From positions 1 through 64,000 of the IMG/VR virus record IMGVR_UViG_3300043466_001905: DNA of 64,000 nucleotides; one strand, given 5' to 3'. The position numbers and the translations under genes are program-made. This DNA is from a virus. Shown piece by piece: positions 1-10,383 of the stretch (positions are counted from its first letter, which is position 1; every line of letters starts with the position of its first letter). A model generated the notes under the pieces. It saw only the letters and a program-made list of their open reading frames with translations, did no database searches and had not been told where the DNA came from.

Positions 1-531
1 GTAAATCAGGGACTCATTGGTTTTAGAGTAGAATATTTGAATTCAGACGGAACAAAAATACCTAATTTCTTTAGAATGATTACCTCATCTTTTTATTGTG
101 AGCCGGTTATTCAAAATCTAACAAATACTTCACAAAAATCTATTAGATATAGATACACTGAAGGAGTTACAAATTTAGTGTTTTGTACCCTATCACCGTC
201 ATCGTCACCAACCAACAAACCAAACGCAACACCGTTTATTGGACAACCAAACCAAGATATTATTGTGTCAAACACATTTTTTAATCCAATAACTACTGAA
301 ATTGAAATAGTTGAACACGATATATCAACATTAGCAATTGCTCTTTATGGAAATCAAACTAAATCCATTGATGATGGTATTTACACGATTTACGATAGTA
401 ACAATAACATATACAAACAATACAACTTATATGAAGTAAGAGATCAATTTAATGAACTTTTATATGAAGTTAGACAAGATAGAGGTAATAATATTGATTT
501 TACTAAAAACTTTACAAACATAACAGGATAA
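1..531 (+). CDS. 5'-truncated protein of the tail/baseplate block
   Basis: The reading frame is open from base 1, so the gene begins upstream of the window and 176 codons are visible; the TTG at 37 is only an alternative codon within the frame. I recognise no family. The protein is rich in Asn, Thr and Ile and predicted beta-strand, like the structural genes that follow. Its stop overlaps the next start in a TAATG junction (529-533), which suggests translational coupling with the baseplate gene. A role in the tail or baseplate is inferred from position only. Confidence 0.7.
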   Translation, partial: VNQGLIGFRVEYLNSDGTKIPNFFRMITSSFYCEPVIQNLTNTSQKSIRYRYTEGVTNLVFCTLSPSSSPTNKPNATPFIGQPNQDIIVSNTFFNPITTEIEIVEHDISTLAIALYGNQTKSIDDGIYTIYDSNNNIYKQYNLYEVRDQFNELLYEVRQDRGNNIDFTKNFTNITG

Positions 532-3500
532 TGGCGGTTACAAAATATACTTGTCCTCCACAAGCCAGCGGAGAAGGTACTTTTTCTGATAATTTAGTTG
601 GTTTTCAGTTAGTTGCTGGTGGTGGTCTTACACAAGCTAATTTTGAGTTTACCACAAATGTCACAGAAAAGGTAAATAGAACGTTTACCATAGGTTCTTT
701 TTCTGATCCAATATCTTTAAGTACATTAAATATTGATAGTATTGAACAATCTAAGTTATTGGTTGCCAAAAACTTTCAGGTATATCCTAATTTTGATTTA
801 AGTGAAATAACTAATTTTACAACTTATGGTTCGTTATCTAAAAGAATATCAACATCGGTTACAAAAATAATTAATTATTTTCCTGCCGCTTTAGAAATCT
901 ATAAAAATACATTACAGTATGCACCAACAAAAACTGCGATTAACATACAATATAATAGTATTGAGAATGAAACATATTTTGAAATACCTCTTGTTGCAAT
1001 AAGAAACCCACTTGAGATTGATTATACAACAAGTGCTGCTAGGAATATTAGAGTTAGAGAATTTCCCGTTTCACCATTAAGAGATATTACCGCGGAGTAC
1101 CCAAAGTATGGTGTTTTTGTTAATGAAAACGTTTATCAAATCAATACATTAATACCTGTTACAGATACAGATACGACATTAAAATTATATGTTGAAGGTA
1201 ATCTATTTAGTGGGCAATCATATAGTTCTGATACAATCATAATAAGACCTACGGATTATTATGTTAATAAAGTTTTTAATGAAGATTTTGATGAAGTTGA
1301 AAATTTTCTTTTAAATAGAAACATAACACCAAAGTATACTGCATACTTTAATACTCCGATTGAAAATGAGAATGGGGGTTATACACTTACCGTTAAAACT
1401 GCTAGATTTCCAATTAATGGTACTTGGAATTTAGCTATTGTTGGTAGTGAGTTTGAACAATATTTATTAAAATTAAACCAGATATCTGAAGATTTAGATG
1501 AATATAGGACTAATTTGTTATCAAGATTTTTAACTGCGGGTGCATTAAAAGAGTTTGACACTCAAGACCAAAAGATAGAAAAAATATTACAAATTTATGG
1601 TAGAAGTTTTGATGAAACAAAGAAATTTATAGGTGCCTTAGCATATATGAATTCAGTTCACTATACTGTAAAAAACGATATACCATCACAATTACTAAAA
1701 AATTTAGCACAAACATTAGGATGGAAAGACAATATATCCCCTATATCTAATGAAGAACTTTTAAGTTCGGTTTTTAGTAGTGGTGAAAACACATTTACTG
1801 GTTTGTCAAAAGGACAAACGCCTGAAGAATTAAATTATCAGTATTATAGAAATTTAATATTAAATTCGGCATATCTTTTTAAATCAAAAGGAACTAGAAA
1901 ATCTATTGAATTGTTATTAAGATTAATTGGGGCGCCAGAGGCATTAACCGATTTTAATGAGTATGTATATATTGCTGATCAAAAAATTAATTTATCTCAA
2001 TTTGAACAACAATACTCATTACTAACAGGAGGTACTTATAGTCAATTTACACCAATTTTAGATACGACAGATATATTCTCAATTATGGGAGTACAGTATA
2101 CTGGATTTACAACAAGTGTTACAGTACAAGATGTTAGTGTTAGTAGATCCGATTATCCCATTGATAGTTTTGGATTTCCAAGCATGCCAACAGACTCAGG
2201 TAGTTACTATTTCCAAATAGGTGGAGGGTGGATTGAATCCACCCCACAACATAGAATGCCTGCGGAGGTAAATAACGATTTGAATACTTTTACAGGACAA
2301 AACCCAAATTATCAAACAACACTTTTACCGTTTAACTATGGTGAAGAGTATCTCCAAAAGTACAGACAATTCCCATATATGGGTATAGGGTTCAAGTTAA
2401 GAAAAACTATGGACAATAAAAAAAGTTGGGTAGATAGTCAAAGTGTATTAAGACAAAATTCAGATGCGGGGTTTAATGCCTATTATACGGTGGGTGATGA
2501 TAAATTGGTTCTTAATGTAAAAAACGTTGATATTTTTATGAATCCTGCGCAAGGATTGTTATATGATGTTTGGTATATGTCAAGACAGTATAATTTCCCA
2601 ATACCAGAGCAAGGATTAAATTACGTTGAACCAACATATTGTAATCCAAATCCAAATCCACCTTACCCATCAAGGGGGGGTATTGATTGGACGGAAATAA
2701 TACCAAAACCGAAACAAAAAACTTTTTTTGAATTTGCACAAACTTTTTGGCATAATATGATAAATGTCAGGAACAGACAATTTATTACCGATGGTAAAAC
2801 AGGTGGATACCCAACATTACAATCAATTTATTGGAAATATTTAGAATCTCAAGAACTTGCCGGAATACAAAACGACAACTTCAAATACCAAACTATGATA
2901 GATTATATCAATGGTATTGGAGATTATTGGATTAGACTTGTTGAACAAATGGTTCCAGCAACTACCATATGGAATGCAGGAACAAAGTATGAAAATTCAA
3001 TATTCCACAGACAAAAGTTTGTGTGGAGAAGACAAATGGGTTGTCAGTTAGTACTTGTACCTTGTAACCCTTGTTTATTAGTTGGACAATTATTTGCTTA
3101 TGATTGTCCAATACAAACAACAAATTGTCCTGTATATCCTTGGCAATCAAATCCTGTTGTTGAATCTTTTGCGTCTCTTTTTGGGTTTACACTTAATTCA
3201 TTCTTAGAAACAAATGGTTTAGGGTTTAATGATTGTAATTTAAATAGTTTACAAACTACTTGGTACGTGAATGTAAATTTTAATGGTACCGACATTATAA
3301 GTTATCCATTCTTCAACGGAGTTGGGTACAATAACGTATTATCAATACCTACAGAAACACAATGGGTTAGCGCGATTACATCCAGTTTCGTTGATTTACA
3401 AGATTACGGATTGAGTTATATTTTAAATGAAAACGATACTTTAACAATATATAATAATAACTGTATTCCTTTAGGTGTTGAGCAAACATTTGAACTGAAT

Positions 3501-3533
3501 GTGGGGATAAACTTTAATCTTTTATGTAATTAA
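531..3533 (+). CDS. Tail protein I-like baseplate protein, 1000 aa
   Basis: Large virion protein, probably a baseplate wedge component. Residues about 325-480 form an alpha-helical region (DTQDQKIEKILQIYGRSFDE and on) ending in YLFKSKGTRKSIELLLRLIG. This helix plus Lys-Gly-Thr pattern is characteristic of P2 gpI/TIGR02242-type phage tail proteins. It is flanked by long beta-rich N- and C-terminal parts, and the C-terminal third is Cys-rich (CQLVLVPCNPC near residue 840). The family's core is about 200 aa, so this is a much enlarged version. It is coupled to both neighbours by TAATG overlaps. The family assignment is by pattern; the exact wedge position is unknown. Confidence 0.7.
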   Translation: MAVTKYTCPPQASGEGTFSDNLVGFQLVAGGGLTQANFEFTTNVTEKVNRTFTIGSFSDPISLSTLNIDSIEQSKLLVAKNFQVYPNFDLSEITNFTTYGSLSKRISTSVTKIINYFPAALEIYKNTLQYAPTKTAINIQYNSIENETYFEIPLVAIRNPLEIDYTTSAARNIRVREFPVSPLRDITAEYPKYGVFVNENVYQINTLIPVTDTDTTLKLYVEGNLFSGQSYSSDTIIIRPTDYYVNKVFNEDFDEVENFLLNRNITPKYTAYFNTPIENENGGYTLTVKTARFPINGTWNLAIVGSEFEQYLLKLNQISEDLDEYRTNLLSRFLTAGALKEFDTQDQKIEKILQIYGRSFDETKKFIGALAYMNSVHYTVKNDIPSQLLKNLAQTLGWKDNISPISNEELLSSVFSSGENTFTGLSKGQTPEELNYQYYRNLILNSAYLFKSKGTRKSIELLLRLIGAPEALTDFNEYVYIADQKINLSQFEQQYSLLTGGTYSQFTPILDTTDIFSIMGVQYTGFTTSVTVQDVSVSRSDYPIDSFGFPSMPTDSGSYYFQIGGGWIESTPQHRMPAEVNNDLNTFTGQNPNYQTTLLPFNYGEEYLQKYRQFPYMGIGFKLRKTMDNKKSWVDSQSVLRQNSDAGFNAYYTVGDDKLVLNVKNVDIFMNPAQGLLYDVWYMSRQYNFPIPEQGLNYVEPTYCNPNPNPPYPSRGGIDWTEIIPKPKQKTFFEFAQTFWHNMINVRNRQFITDGKTGGYPTLQSIYWKYLESQELAGIQNDNFKYQTMIDYINGIGDYWIRLVEQMVPATTIWNAGTKYENSIFHRQKFVWRRQMGCQLVLVPCNPCLLVGQLFAYDCPIQTTNCPVYPWQSNPVVESFASLFGFTLNSFLETNGLGFNDCNLNSLQTTWYVNVNFNGTDIISYPFFNGVGYNNVLSIPTETQWVSAITSSFVDLQDYGLSYILNENDTLTIYNNNCIPLGVEQTFELNVGINFNLLCN

Positions 3534-5782
3534 TGAGTTGCGGAACGCCATTTATATATAATTACTTTTTGAGTGGTGATTGTAGTAATACAAACTCCGG
3601 GGTTATATCATTTGATATAACTGGTAGTACATCACCACCATTTTCGGTGACTGAAATATCTTCATCAGGATTACTACCAACTTCTGCGACAACAACTTCT
3701 TATTATTTTAGTGGTTTAAGTGGTGGGTCATATAGTTTAGAAATACAAGATTCGTGTTTAACCGCATCAACAATACTTGTTAATTTTAACATATCTACTG
3801 GTAGTTGTTTAAGTATTACATCAACAACAAGTACAACTTGTGGGTTTGATAATGGTTCGCTCACCGCAACATTTTCCGTTGATTATGGTAATGGTGAGGT
3901 TTTTCTTTATGAGACAACTAACGGATATATAACAAGCGGTAATACCCTATTTGGTAGTTATGATTTCCAATCCCTTTCTGCGGGAACTTATTATGTTGTT
4001 GGTAATGATGGTGGGGGATGTACAGGTAAAAGTGAAACCTGTATTGTTAAATCATCAACAACATTAGATTATGGTGTTTATGTAATCAAAGACGGCAGTT
4101 GTGTTACGTCTGAAGGTTTAGGTAAGATATTTGTTACGGGACAAACTGGAACACCACCATATACGTATAGTTGGAGTTCAAATGCAAATGGACAAACTGG
4201 TTCTACTGTTACAGGACTTACAGACGGAGCATATACTGTTACAGTAACTGACAGTAACGGGTGTGCTAAAACGATAAGTAATATTATTGTTCAGGATGTA
4301 CCACCTGTGGGAATTGTCGGATTTACAACTGTTTCACCTGCTTGTTTTACAAACAACGGTGTGGTTGATGTACAAATAACAGGAGGAACCGCACCATTTT
4401 ATTTCTCTGGATCAAATGGAACGGTTGGAATAACTTTTGATAGTTCTTATACTTTTAGTGGGTTGTCATCAGGGATATTTTATGTAAATGTAACCGATGC
4501 GGGTCTTTGTGTTGCAACATCAAATATTAGTTTAATCACACCAAATGGGTTTGGAATTGCATCAATTACCACTCAAAACTCAAATTGTAACAACAATGAC
4601 GGGCAAATTTTTATTGAGTTAGATGGAGGGTCAAATTCTGGTACCTATGTTTATAGTTTAGTTAATTCATCGGGAGTTACTGTAGATACGGTTACACAAG
4701 GAACTAGTTATACATCACCAGCGCTTACATCGGGAGACTATACCATTTTTATAACTAATGGAACTTGTACGTTCACAGGGACAACAACATTATCAAACAC
4801 TAATTTGTTTACTATAACAACAAATGTTACAGGTACCACTTGTGGGTTAAACAATGGTATTGTACAAATACTAGCGTCTTCAGGAGGAACTTTACCATAT
4901 ACATACCAAGTTGAGGGATACGCACCGGGGTTTATTACCACATATAATAATTTACCATCTGGATTTTACAATATTACTGTTACTGATGCAGGAGGATGTA
5001 GTCAAACAGATACTGTCTTTGTTAATGGTTCTGCTGGTGTTTATTTTGATTTTTTTGTTAACCAACCGACACTTGGTAGTGATGGTGAAATAACTACAAT
5101 GATAAGTAGTGGTGTGCCACCATTCACATACAATTGGAGTCCAAACGTGAATGGGCAAACAGGAACAACTGTTACAGGTTTAACTGCGGGAACATACACA
5201 TTAGAGGTTATTGATGCGAGTGGTTGTACTTTTACAAAACAAACAACATTAGTTGGGACAACATATTATAGTAGTTTTGAAACTTATAACGTATGTTCAT
5301 CCAACTTTGTAAATAGTGGGATTTCAGGAAGAAGAGGTGTCTTACAAATGTTTAATGAGGGATATTTTGACTTAACGAGTGGAGACACAGGTTGTATTTT
5401 AAATTCTGCAACATTCACTGTAGACATTACAATTGACGGTGTTAATCAACAAAACGTATTTTACACATCCACCGGTTTAAATGATTACCCAACAGACAAT
5501 GAATGGACTATTGCGATTAAAAATTTATTGTATTCATTTAGTGGTATCACTAGTGTTATAACAAATATAGAAACTAATGAAATAACAATTAAAAGTGGAT
5601 GTATAACTGGTGGGACAGATTGTCAAATTAACGTGGAAACACAATTAGACGATTCTAATGTTATAATAAATCTAATCATAAATTATGACATTTCTTGTGT
5701 TTTCTGTGGAGGGGATACAAAAGTTTTCCAAGATGACGTAGAGTTTGTATTTATGGATGATATAAATTATGTATTTCAATAA
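3533..5782 (+). CDS. SprB-repeat adhesin-like structural protein, 749 aa
   Basis: Contains about six tandem domains of 70-90 residues with the pattern GxxPYTYSWS, GLTxGxYTVTVTDSNGC, which is the SprB repeat (PF13573) known from Bacteroidetes gliding adhesins. The clearest copies are at residues about 185-255 and 510-575. No signal peptide is present, as expected for a virion protein. The last residues (VFQDDVEFVFMDDINYVFQ) resemble the C-terminus of the next gene. It lies between the baseplate gene and the fibre genes, so a host-recognition or fibre role is inferred. TAATG coupling links it at both ends. Confidence 0.75.
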   Translation: MSCGTPFIYNYFLSGDCSNTNSGVISFDITGSTSPPFSVTEISSSGLLPTSATTTSYYFSGLSGGSYSLEIQDSCLTASTILVNFNISTGSCLSITSTTSTTCGFDNGSLTATFSVDYGNGEVFLYETTNGYITSGNTLFGSYDFQSLSAGTYYVVGNDGGGCTGKSETCIVKSSTTLDYGVYVIKDGSCVTSEGLGKIFVTGQTGTPPYTYSWSSNANGQTGSTVTGLTDGAYTVTVTDSNGCAKTISNIIVQDVPPVGIVGFTTVSPACFTNNGVVDVQITGGTAPFYFSGSNGTVGITFDSSYTFSGLSSGIFYVNVTDAGLCVATSNISLITPNGFGIASITTQNSNCNNNDGQIFIELDGGSNSGTYVYSLVNSSGVTVDTVTQGTSYTSPALTSGDYTIFITNGTCTFTGTTTLSNTNLFTITTNVTGTTCGLNNGIVQILASSGGTLPYTYQVEGYAPGFITTYNNLPSGFYNITVTDAGGCSQTDTVFVNGSAGVYFDFFVNQPTLGSDGEITTMISSGVPPFTYNWSPNVNGQTGTTVTGLTAGTYTLEVIDASGCTFTKQTTLVGTTYYSSFETYNVCSSNFVNSGISGRRGVLQMFNEGYFDLTSGDTGCILNSATFTVDITIDGVNQQNVFYTSTGLNDYPTDNEWTIAIKNLLYSFSGITSVITNIETNEITIKSGCITGGTDCQINVETQLDDSNVIINLIINYDISCVFCGGDTKVFQDDVEFVFMDDINYVFQ

Positions 5783-6084
5783 TGACACAATTAGTAATAA
5801 GTAATGTAACAGGAATAACCACACCATATCAAATTTACATATGTAATGTATATGGTAATTCTTGTGTGTTAGTGTCTACGGTAAATACCAATATTCCACC
5901 ACAAGTGATTATAACTTTACCCACGCCTTTTGATACTGCACCTTCAATAGGGGTTAAAATTATTAACCCACTTTGTGAAAAATTTGTAATATTAAATTGT
6001 GTTGAAATACCACCTAAAGGAAAACAATTTCAAGATGGTGATTTCTTCTTCTTTATGGATTATGACATTTATCAGTTCCAATAA
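5782..6084 (+). CDS. Small fibre-associated protein, 100 aa
   Basis: A 100-residue beta-rich protein starting MTQLVISNVTGITTPYQIYI. Its body resembles the 73-aa minus-strand protein at 17921-18142 ([18 protein letters not shown]), and its end (FQDGDFFFFMDYDIYQFQ) resembles the C-terminus of the preceding 749-aa protein. It therefore looks like a standalone copy of a module shared among the fibre genes. The start is fixed by the TAATG overlap. A role in fibre assembly or attachment is only an inference. Confidence 0.65.
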   Translation: MTQLVISNVTGITTPYQIYICNVYGNSCVLVSTVNTNIPPQVIITLPTPFDTAPSIGVKIINPLCEKFVILNCVEIPPKGKQFQDGDFFFFMDYDIYQFQ

Positions 6085-6096
6085 TGAATTAAAGTG

Positions 6097-6104
6097 TATT
6101 TATA
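6097..6104 (+). promoter_or_regulatory. TATTTATA motif, putative phage promoter
   Basis: Exact TATTTATA, 14 nt before the ATG of the 1005-aa fibre gene and after the end of the preceding operon; member of the repeated motif set described in the findings. Confidence 0.55.
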
Positions 6105-6118
6105 TATAAAAAAGAATA

Positions 6119-9100
6119 ATGGCATTTTTAACTGATCAACCATCTGCAACAGGAGTTAATTTAACGGATTATTTTCACGTAGTTGATCCTTTTGATGTTT
6201 CACAAGGAAACCCCGCAGGATCATCATATAAGGCGACATTCCAACAAATAATCGGATCGTTAACAGGAGGAACTTCCGTGATGGTTTTAAGTTCGGGTAT
6301 TGGTTCCGTTGAAAGATGTGGAAATGATAATGAGGCTTCTGGTGATTATTCTTCAGTAGGGGGAGGTATATGTAACACATCATCGGCGTTATATTCTTCA
6401 GTTGTTGGTGGGGGTTATAATACATCATTATGTAAAGCGTCAACAATATCGGGAGGGTACTTTAATACATCATCAGGAGATTACTCTTCAGTTGGTGGTG
6501 GAACTTATAATACGAGTTTATGTTTGGGATCAACGATTAGTGGGGGTAGATATAATGTAAACTTAAATGCGGACGCCACCGTAAGTGGTGGATATCAAAA
6601 TACCGCAAGTGGGTTATCTTTTGTTGGGGGTGGTATTGGAAATAAGATATTATCCGCACATTCAGCAATAGTAGGAGGAGAGATAAATCAAATAACAAAT
6701 AATCACTCCGTAATAGGCGGTGGATGTGATAACGAAATAACCTCACAATATAGCTCAATCGTTGGAGGATCAGGAAACACAATTAGTGGGTGTTATTCAT
6801 TCATCGGTGGAGGGATATGTAATACTAATTCAGGATTTTACTCATTTATTGGTTCTGGATGTGATAACACATCAAACGGAGCATACTCTATAATTGTTGG
6901 AGGATTATCTAATACTAGTGTAAACAACCACTCAAACATAATAGGAGGCACATTTAATACTGCAATAGGTGTTAGTAATATAATTGGTAATGGGGATTTT
7001 AATACAACAACAACAGATTATAGTGTTATTGTTGGTGGTTGTTGTAACACATCGGGCGGAGGATGTGGATCGTATATTGTTGGTGGTAAATTAAATGTAA
7101 ATTTGGCTGATCAGTCATCAATTGGTGGTGGTAGTTGTAATACCTCAACAAGCACCGATGGTTATATAGGTGCGGGTAATTCTAATGTAATCTCCGGTAC
7201 ACAATCAATAATTGTCGGCGGATTTGGTAATACTTCATTAGGTTTACAAGCAACTATCGTTGGTGGAAGGTGTAATTTTGAAAACGGAACAATTGTTGGG
7301 TGTAACACAATTGGTGGGGGAAATTCTAATTCACTACTAGGTACGACAAAAGGAGGACAAACTATTGGAGGTGGAACAAATAACACTAGTTCAGGAAGTT
7401 CATCAATAATTGGTGGTGGAACATATAATACAATATTAAATGATTTTTCGTCTATATTGGGAGGAACTGGTAATACTGTTAGTGGTGTTTATTCTGCTAT
7501 TGGAGGTGGGTTTGATAACATATCTTTGGGTAGATATGGGACAATTAATGGTGGCGCTAATAATTTTGAAAATGGTACTATTGTTGGTTTTAACACTATA
7601 GGTGGTGGATCGTCAAATTCCATATTAGGTACTAACAGATTTGGACAAACAATTGGTGGAGGTGTCTCTAACACATCAAGTTTAAATGGTTCAACCGTAA
7701 GTGGAGGTATTAATAACACATCAAGCGGTAGATATTCATTTGTTGGTGGAGGATTTTTAAACAGATCAATCGGTAATAATTCAACCGTAAGTGGTGGTTA
7801 TTGTAACGAATCAAGTAGTTTCTCTTCAACCGTAGGAGGTGGTCTTGAAAATACATCAAGCGGTTTAATATCAACCGTAAGTGGTGGTTATTGTAACGCA
7901 TCAAGTTGTAATCACTCAACCGTAGGTGGTGGATCACTTAACACAGCAAGTGGGTGCTATTCAACCGTAAGTGGTGGTAGAAGTAATACCGCATCAAATC
8001 TTTATTCGTTTGTTGGTGGAGGACTACAAAATAAAAATAATGGTATCGGAGCTTTAATTGGTAGTGGTTATAACAATACTGCTTGTGGTGATTATTCATC
8101 AATTGTTGGAGGAAGTGGTAATACTGTTGTTGGGTGTTCTAGTATTGTTGGTGGTGGTGAATGTAATACAATTACATCACAAAATTCATTTTTAGGTGGA
8201 GGATGTAGAAACAGTACATCATCAAATTTTTCTGTTATTTCGGGCGGACTTTTAAACACAACAACATCGGCATATTCAATTGCTGTCGGGGGTTTTAATA
8301 ATAAAGTCATAGGAAATAGTTCATCTATTCTTGGGGGACAGTCCAATACAAGTGAAGGACAAAGAAATATTGTAGGAGGAGGTGCATTTAACTTAACTCG
8401 TTGTAGTTACGCATCAATATTAGGTGGTGAATTTAATACTGTTGTACAACAATACTCAAGTGTTGTTGGCGGTTCAGGTAACACAACAGATAGAGCGTAT
8501 ACATTTATTGGTGGTGGTTCATCAAATACCGCTTCGGCAACATTAAGAGGTTATTCTGTGGTTGTCGGTGGTAGAGAAAATACAACTTTATGTGATTATT
8601 CTCATATTGGTGGTGGTTATAATAATACCACATCGGCTTGTTGGGGAACCATTTTGAATGGTTCAGGAAATACAATAACACACGATTTTTCATCTGCGGT
8701 TGGAGCTGGTGTTTTTTCTGTATCTGCCGCCACATTCCATACAAATTATTTGGCATTACAAGATATACCTGAAACAGATACCACAAATGACAACTTTTTG
8801 GTTAGAGACACATCAACGGGTGTTGTAAAAACAAGAAATATTTCACAACCACTCAATTATGCTACTTCGGCAATTACAAGTTCACAAACATTAACTTGGG
8901 ATTATTCATATTGGGGGGTTAGTGGTTCATCAAACGTTGATTTAACATTACCATCAACAACATCAAGAGATGGTTATTATCTAATCATTAAAGATGAGGC
9001 AGGAACTTCAGGAAGTTACAGAATAAGATTAACGCCCACATCAGGATTGATAGACGGGAATTCATACGTTGATATGAATATAAACTATATGTCTCTTACC

Positions 9101-9136
9101 GTTATGGTAAGAAACGGAAATTGGTATATTATATAA
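6119..9136 (+). CDS. YadA-head-like repeat tail fibre, 1005 aa
   Basis: Residues about 60-860 are some fifty copies of a roughly 15-residue repeat of the type ySSVgGGxxNTSSG. This matches the left-handed beta-roll repeats of trimeric autotransporter heads (YadA/Hep-Hag). A short N-terminal domain (about 60 aa, containing PAGSSYKATFQQIIG) is shared with the protein at 10384. The C-terminal 140 residues are a non-repetitive domain ending in a beta-rich segment (LTLPSTTSRDGYYLIIKDEA), a likely receptor-binding or trimerisation tip. Cys recurs at one repeat position (GGxCNT). It is expected to be a trimeric fibre; the receptor is unknown. Confidence 0.8.
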   Translation: MAFLTDQPSATGVNLTDYFHVVDPFDVSQGNPAGSSYKATFQQIIGSLTGGTSVMVLSSGIGSVERCGNDNEASGDYSSVGGGICNTSSALYSSVVGGGYNTSLCKASTISGGYFNTSSGDYSSVGGGTYNTSLCLGSTISGGRYNVNLNADATVSGGYQNTASGLSFVGGGIGNKILSAHSAIVGGEINQITNNHSVIGGGCDNEITSQYSSIVGGSGNTISGCYSFIGGGICNTNSGFYSFIGSGCDNTSNGAYSIIVGGLSNTSVNNHSNIIGGTFNTAIGVSNIIGNGDFNTTTTDYSVIVGGCCNTSGGGCGSYIVGGKLNVNLADQSSIGGGSCNTSTSTDGYIGAGNSNVISGTQSIIVGGFGNTSLGLQATIVGGRCNFENGTIVGCNTIGGGNSNSLLGTTKGGQTIGGGTNNTSSGSSSIIGGGTYNTILNDFSSILGGTGNTVSGVYSAIGGGFDNISLGRYGTINGGANNFENGTIVGFNTIGGGSSNSILGTNRFGQTIGGGVSNTSSLNGSTVSGGINNTSSGRYSFVGGGFLNRSIGNNSTVSGGYCNESSSFSSTVGGGLENTSSGLISTVSGGYCNASSCNHSTVGGGSLNTASGCYSTVSGGRSNTASNLYSFVGGGLQNKNNGIGALIGSGYNNTACGDYSSIVGGSGNTVVGCSSIVGGGECNTITSQNSFLGGGCRNSTSSNFSVISGGLLNTTTSAYSIAVGGFNNKVIGNSSSILGGQSNTSEGQRNIVGGGAFNLTRCSYASILGGEFNTVVQQYSSVVGGSGNTTDRAYTFIGGGSSNTASATLRGYSVVVGGRENTTLCDYSHIGGGYNNTTSACWGTILNGSGNTITHDFSSAVGAGVFSVSAATFHTNYLALQDIPETDTTNDNFLVRDTSTGVVKTRNISQPLNYATSAITSSQTLTWDYSYWGVSGSSNVDLTLPSTTSRDGYYLIIKDEAGTSGSYRIRLTPTSGLIDGNSYVDMNINYMSLTVMVRNGNWYII

Positions 9137-9137
9137 G

Positions 9138-10358
9138 ATGTCATTTATTTTTAATAATTCAGTAAAATATGCAGACGGTCCAAATATGGACGCATTTGGA
9201 AGATTAAGAACCGCTGCTGTCACAAATCTTTTGGATATAAAACACGTTTACGATAAAAATCCATTACAAATTAGTGAAGTAACTGCAGGTACTGCAACAT
9301 CAATATTCAATCAACAGTATGCGAGAGTTAGAATGTCAACATCAGCAAATAACGATTTAGTTATTAGACAAACAAAAACACACCCAATTTATCAACCAGG
9401 TAAAAGTCAACTATTTGAAGGTAGTTTTTCAAACTTCCAAATAGAAACAAATATAATTAAACGAATTGGATGTTTCACATCAACAACGGCATCCACGTAC
9501 AATTCGGTATTTGATGGGTTCTTTTTAGAAAGTAATGGTGTAACAAGTGCAATAACATTTAATATATATTTAAGTGGTTCTTGCACTTATAGTGCCGATA
9601 CAACAACTTGGAATAATACAGACTTTGATGTAAACAATTTTGATTGGAGTAACACAAATCTAATGACAGTAGATTATCAATGGTTAGGTGTTGGTAGGAT
9701 GAGGTTTGGAATGGTATTATCTGGTCAAACATTTTATTTTTTAGACTATACTGCAGCAAACAATATACCTACCGTTTATATGTCATCACCAAATCAACCA
9801 ATTAGGTATGAAATAAGACAAGTAGGTGTTGGTTCAGGATACTTTGATATGTTATGTAGTCAAGTATCAACCGAAGGAGCATTAAATGGACTTTATTCAA
9901 CCGTTGGTGTTCAAAACTCAACAACCGCAAATTTAGGAACTTCAGGTACAAAATATCCGTATATTGGTTATAGGCTTAAAGAAAGTTATAAATCAGTGAC
10001 ATCACAATATAGTAGTTTATCAATTTTAAACACCTCAAACGATAATTTCTTACTAACCATTGAATTTAACCCTACATTATCCGCAACCCCAAGTTGGACT
10101 GACATACCAAATTCACCATTTCAGTATTCAGTATATAACGGGACTGTCACAACAACAATAACATCACCAGGACACATTATGACATCATTAATTGGTCAAG
10201 CTGGAACAACGGCTGTTACTGACGTTAAAGTGGATGATAATCAAATTAGGGTTGGATCTAATGTTAACGGAACACTTGACGAAATGTGGGTGTGTATAAC
10301 ACCACTAAGCAACTCAGCATCATTTTTAGGTACTGCGGAAGTATTATATTATTTATAA
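9138..10358 (+). CDS. DAFGRLR-motif virion structural protein, 406 aa
   Basis: The N-terminus has GPNMDAFGRLRTAAVTNL followed by QPGKSQLFEGSF near residue 90. This signature occurs in a family of large structural proteins of T4-like and other tailed phages. The rest is beta-rich without repeats. It starts one base after the stop of the long fibre and ends just before the paralogous fibre at 10384, so it belongs to the fibre/adhesin operon. Function within the virion (fibre, fibre connector or decoration) cannot be decided from sequence. Confidence 0.65.
   Translation: MSFIFNNSVKYADGPNMDAFGRLRTAAVTNLLDIKHVYDKNPLQISEVTAGTATSIFNQQYARVRMSTSANNDLVIRQTKTHPIYQPGKSQLFEGSFSNFQIETNIIKRIGCFTSTTASTYNSVFDGFFLESNGVTSAITFNIYLSGSCTYSADTTTWNNTDFDVNNFDWSNTNLMTVDYQWLGVGRMRFGMVLSGQTFYFLDYTAANNIPTVYMSSPNQPIRYEIRQVGVGSGYFDMLCSQVSTEGALNGLYSTVGVQNSTTANLGTSGTKYPYIGYRLKESYKSVTSQYSSLSILNTSNDNFLLTIEFNPTLSATPSWTDIPNSPFQYSVYNGTVTTTITSPGHIMTSLIGQAGTTAVTDVKVDDNQIRVGSNVNGTLDEMWVCITPLSNSASFLGTAEVLYYL
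10350..10357 (+). promoter_or_regulatory. TATTTATA motif, putative phage promoter
   Basis: Exact TATTTATA overlapping the last codons of the 406-aa gene, 26 nt before the ATG of the second YadA-like fibre. Confidence 0.45.
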
Positions 10359-10383
10359 ATAAACATTACTAATTATAACAGAA

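Noticed and set aside
7162-8786. Minus-strand Pro-rich frames opposite the YadA-like fibre
   Set aside because: They are the antisense of the Gly-rich repeat (GGx read as Pro on the other strand) and lack starts or promoters of their own.
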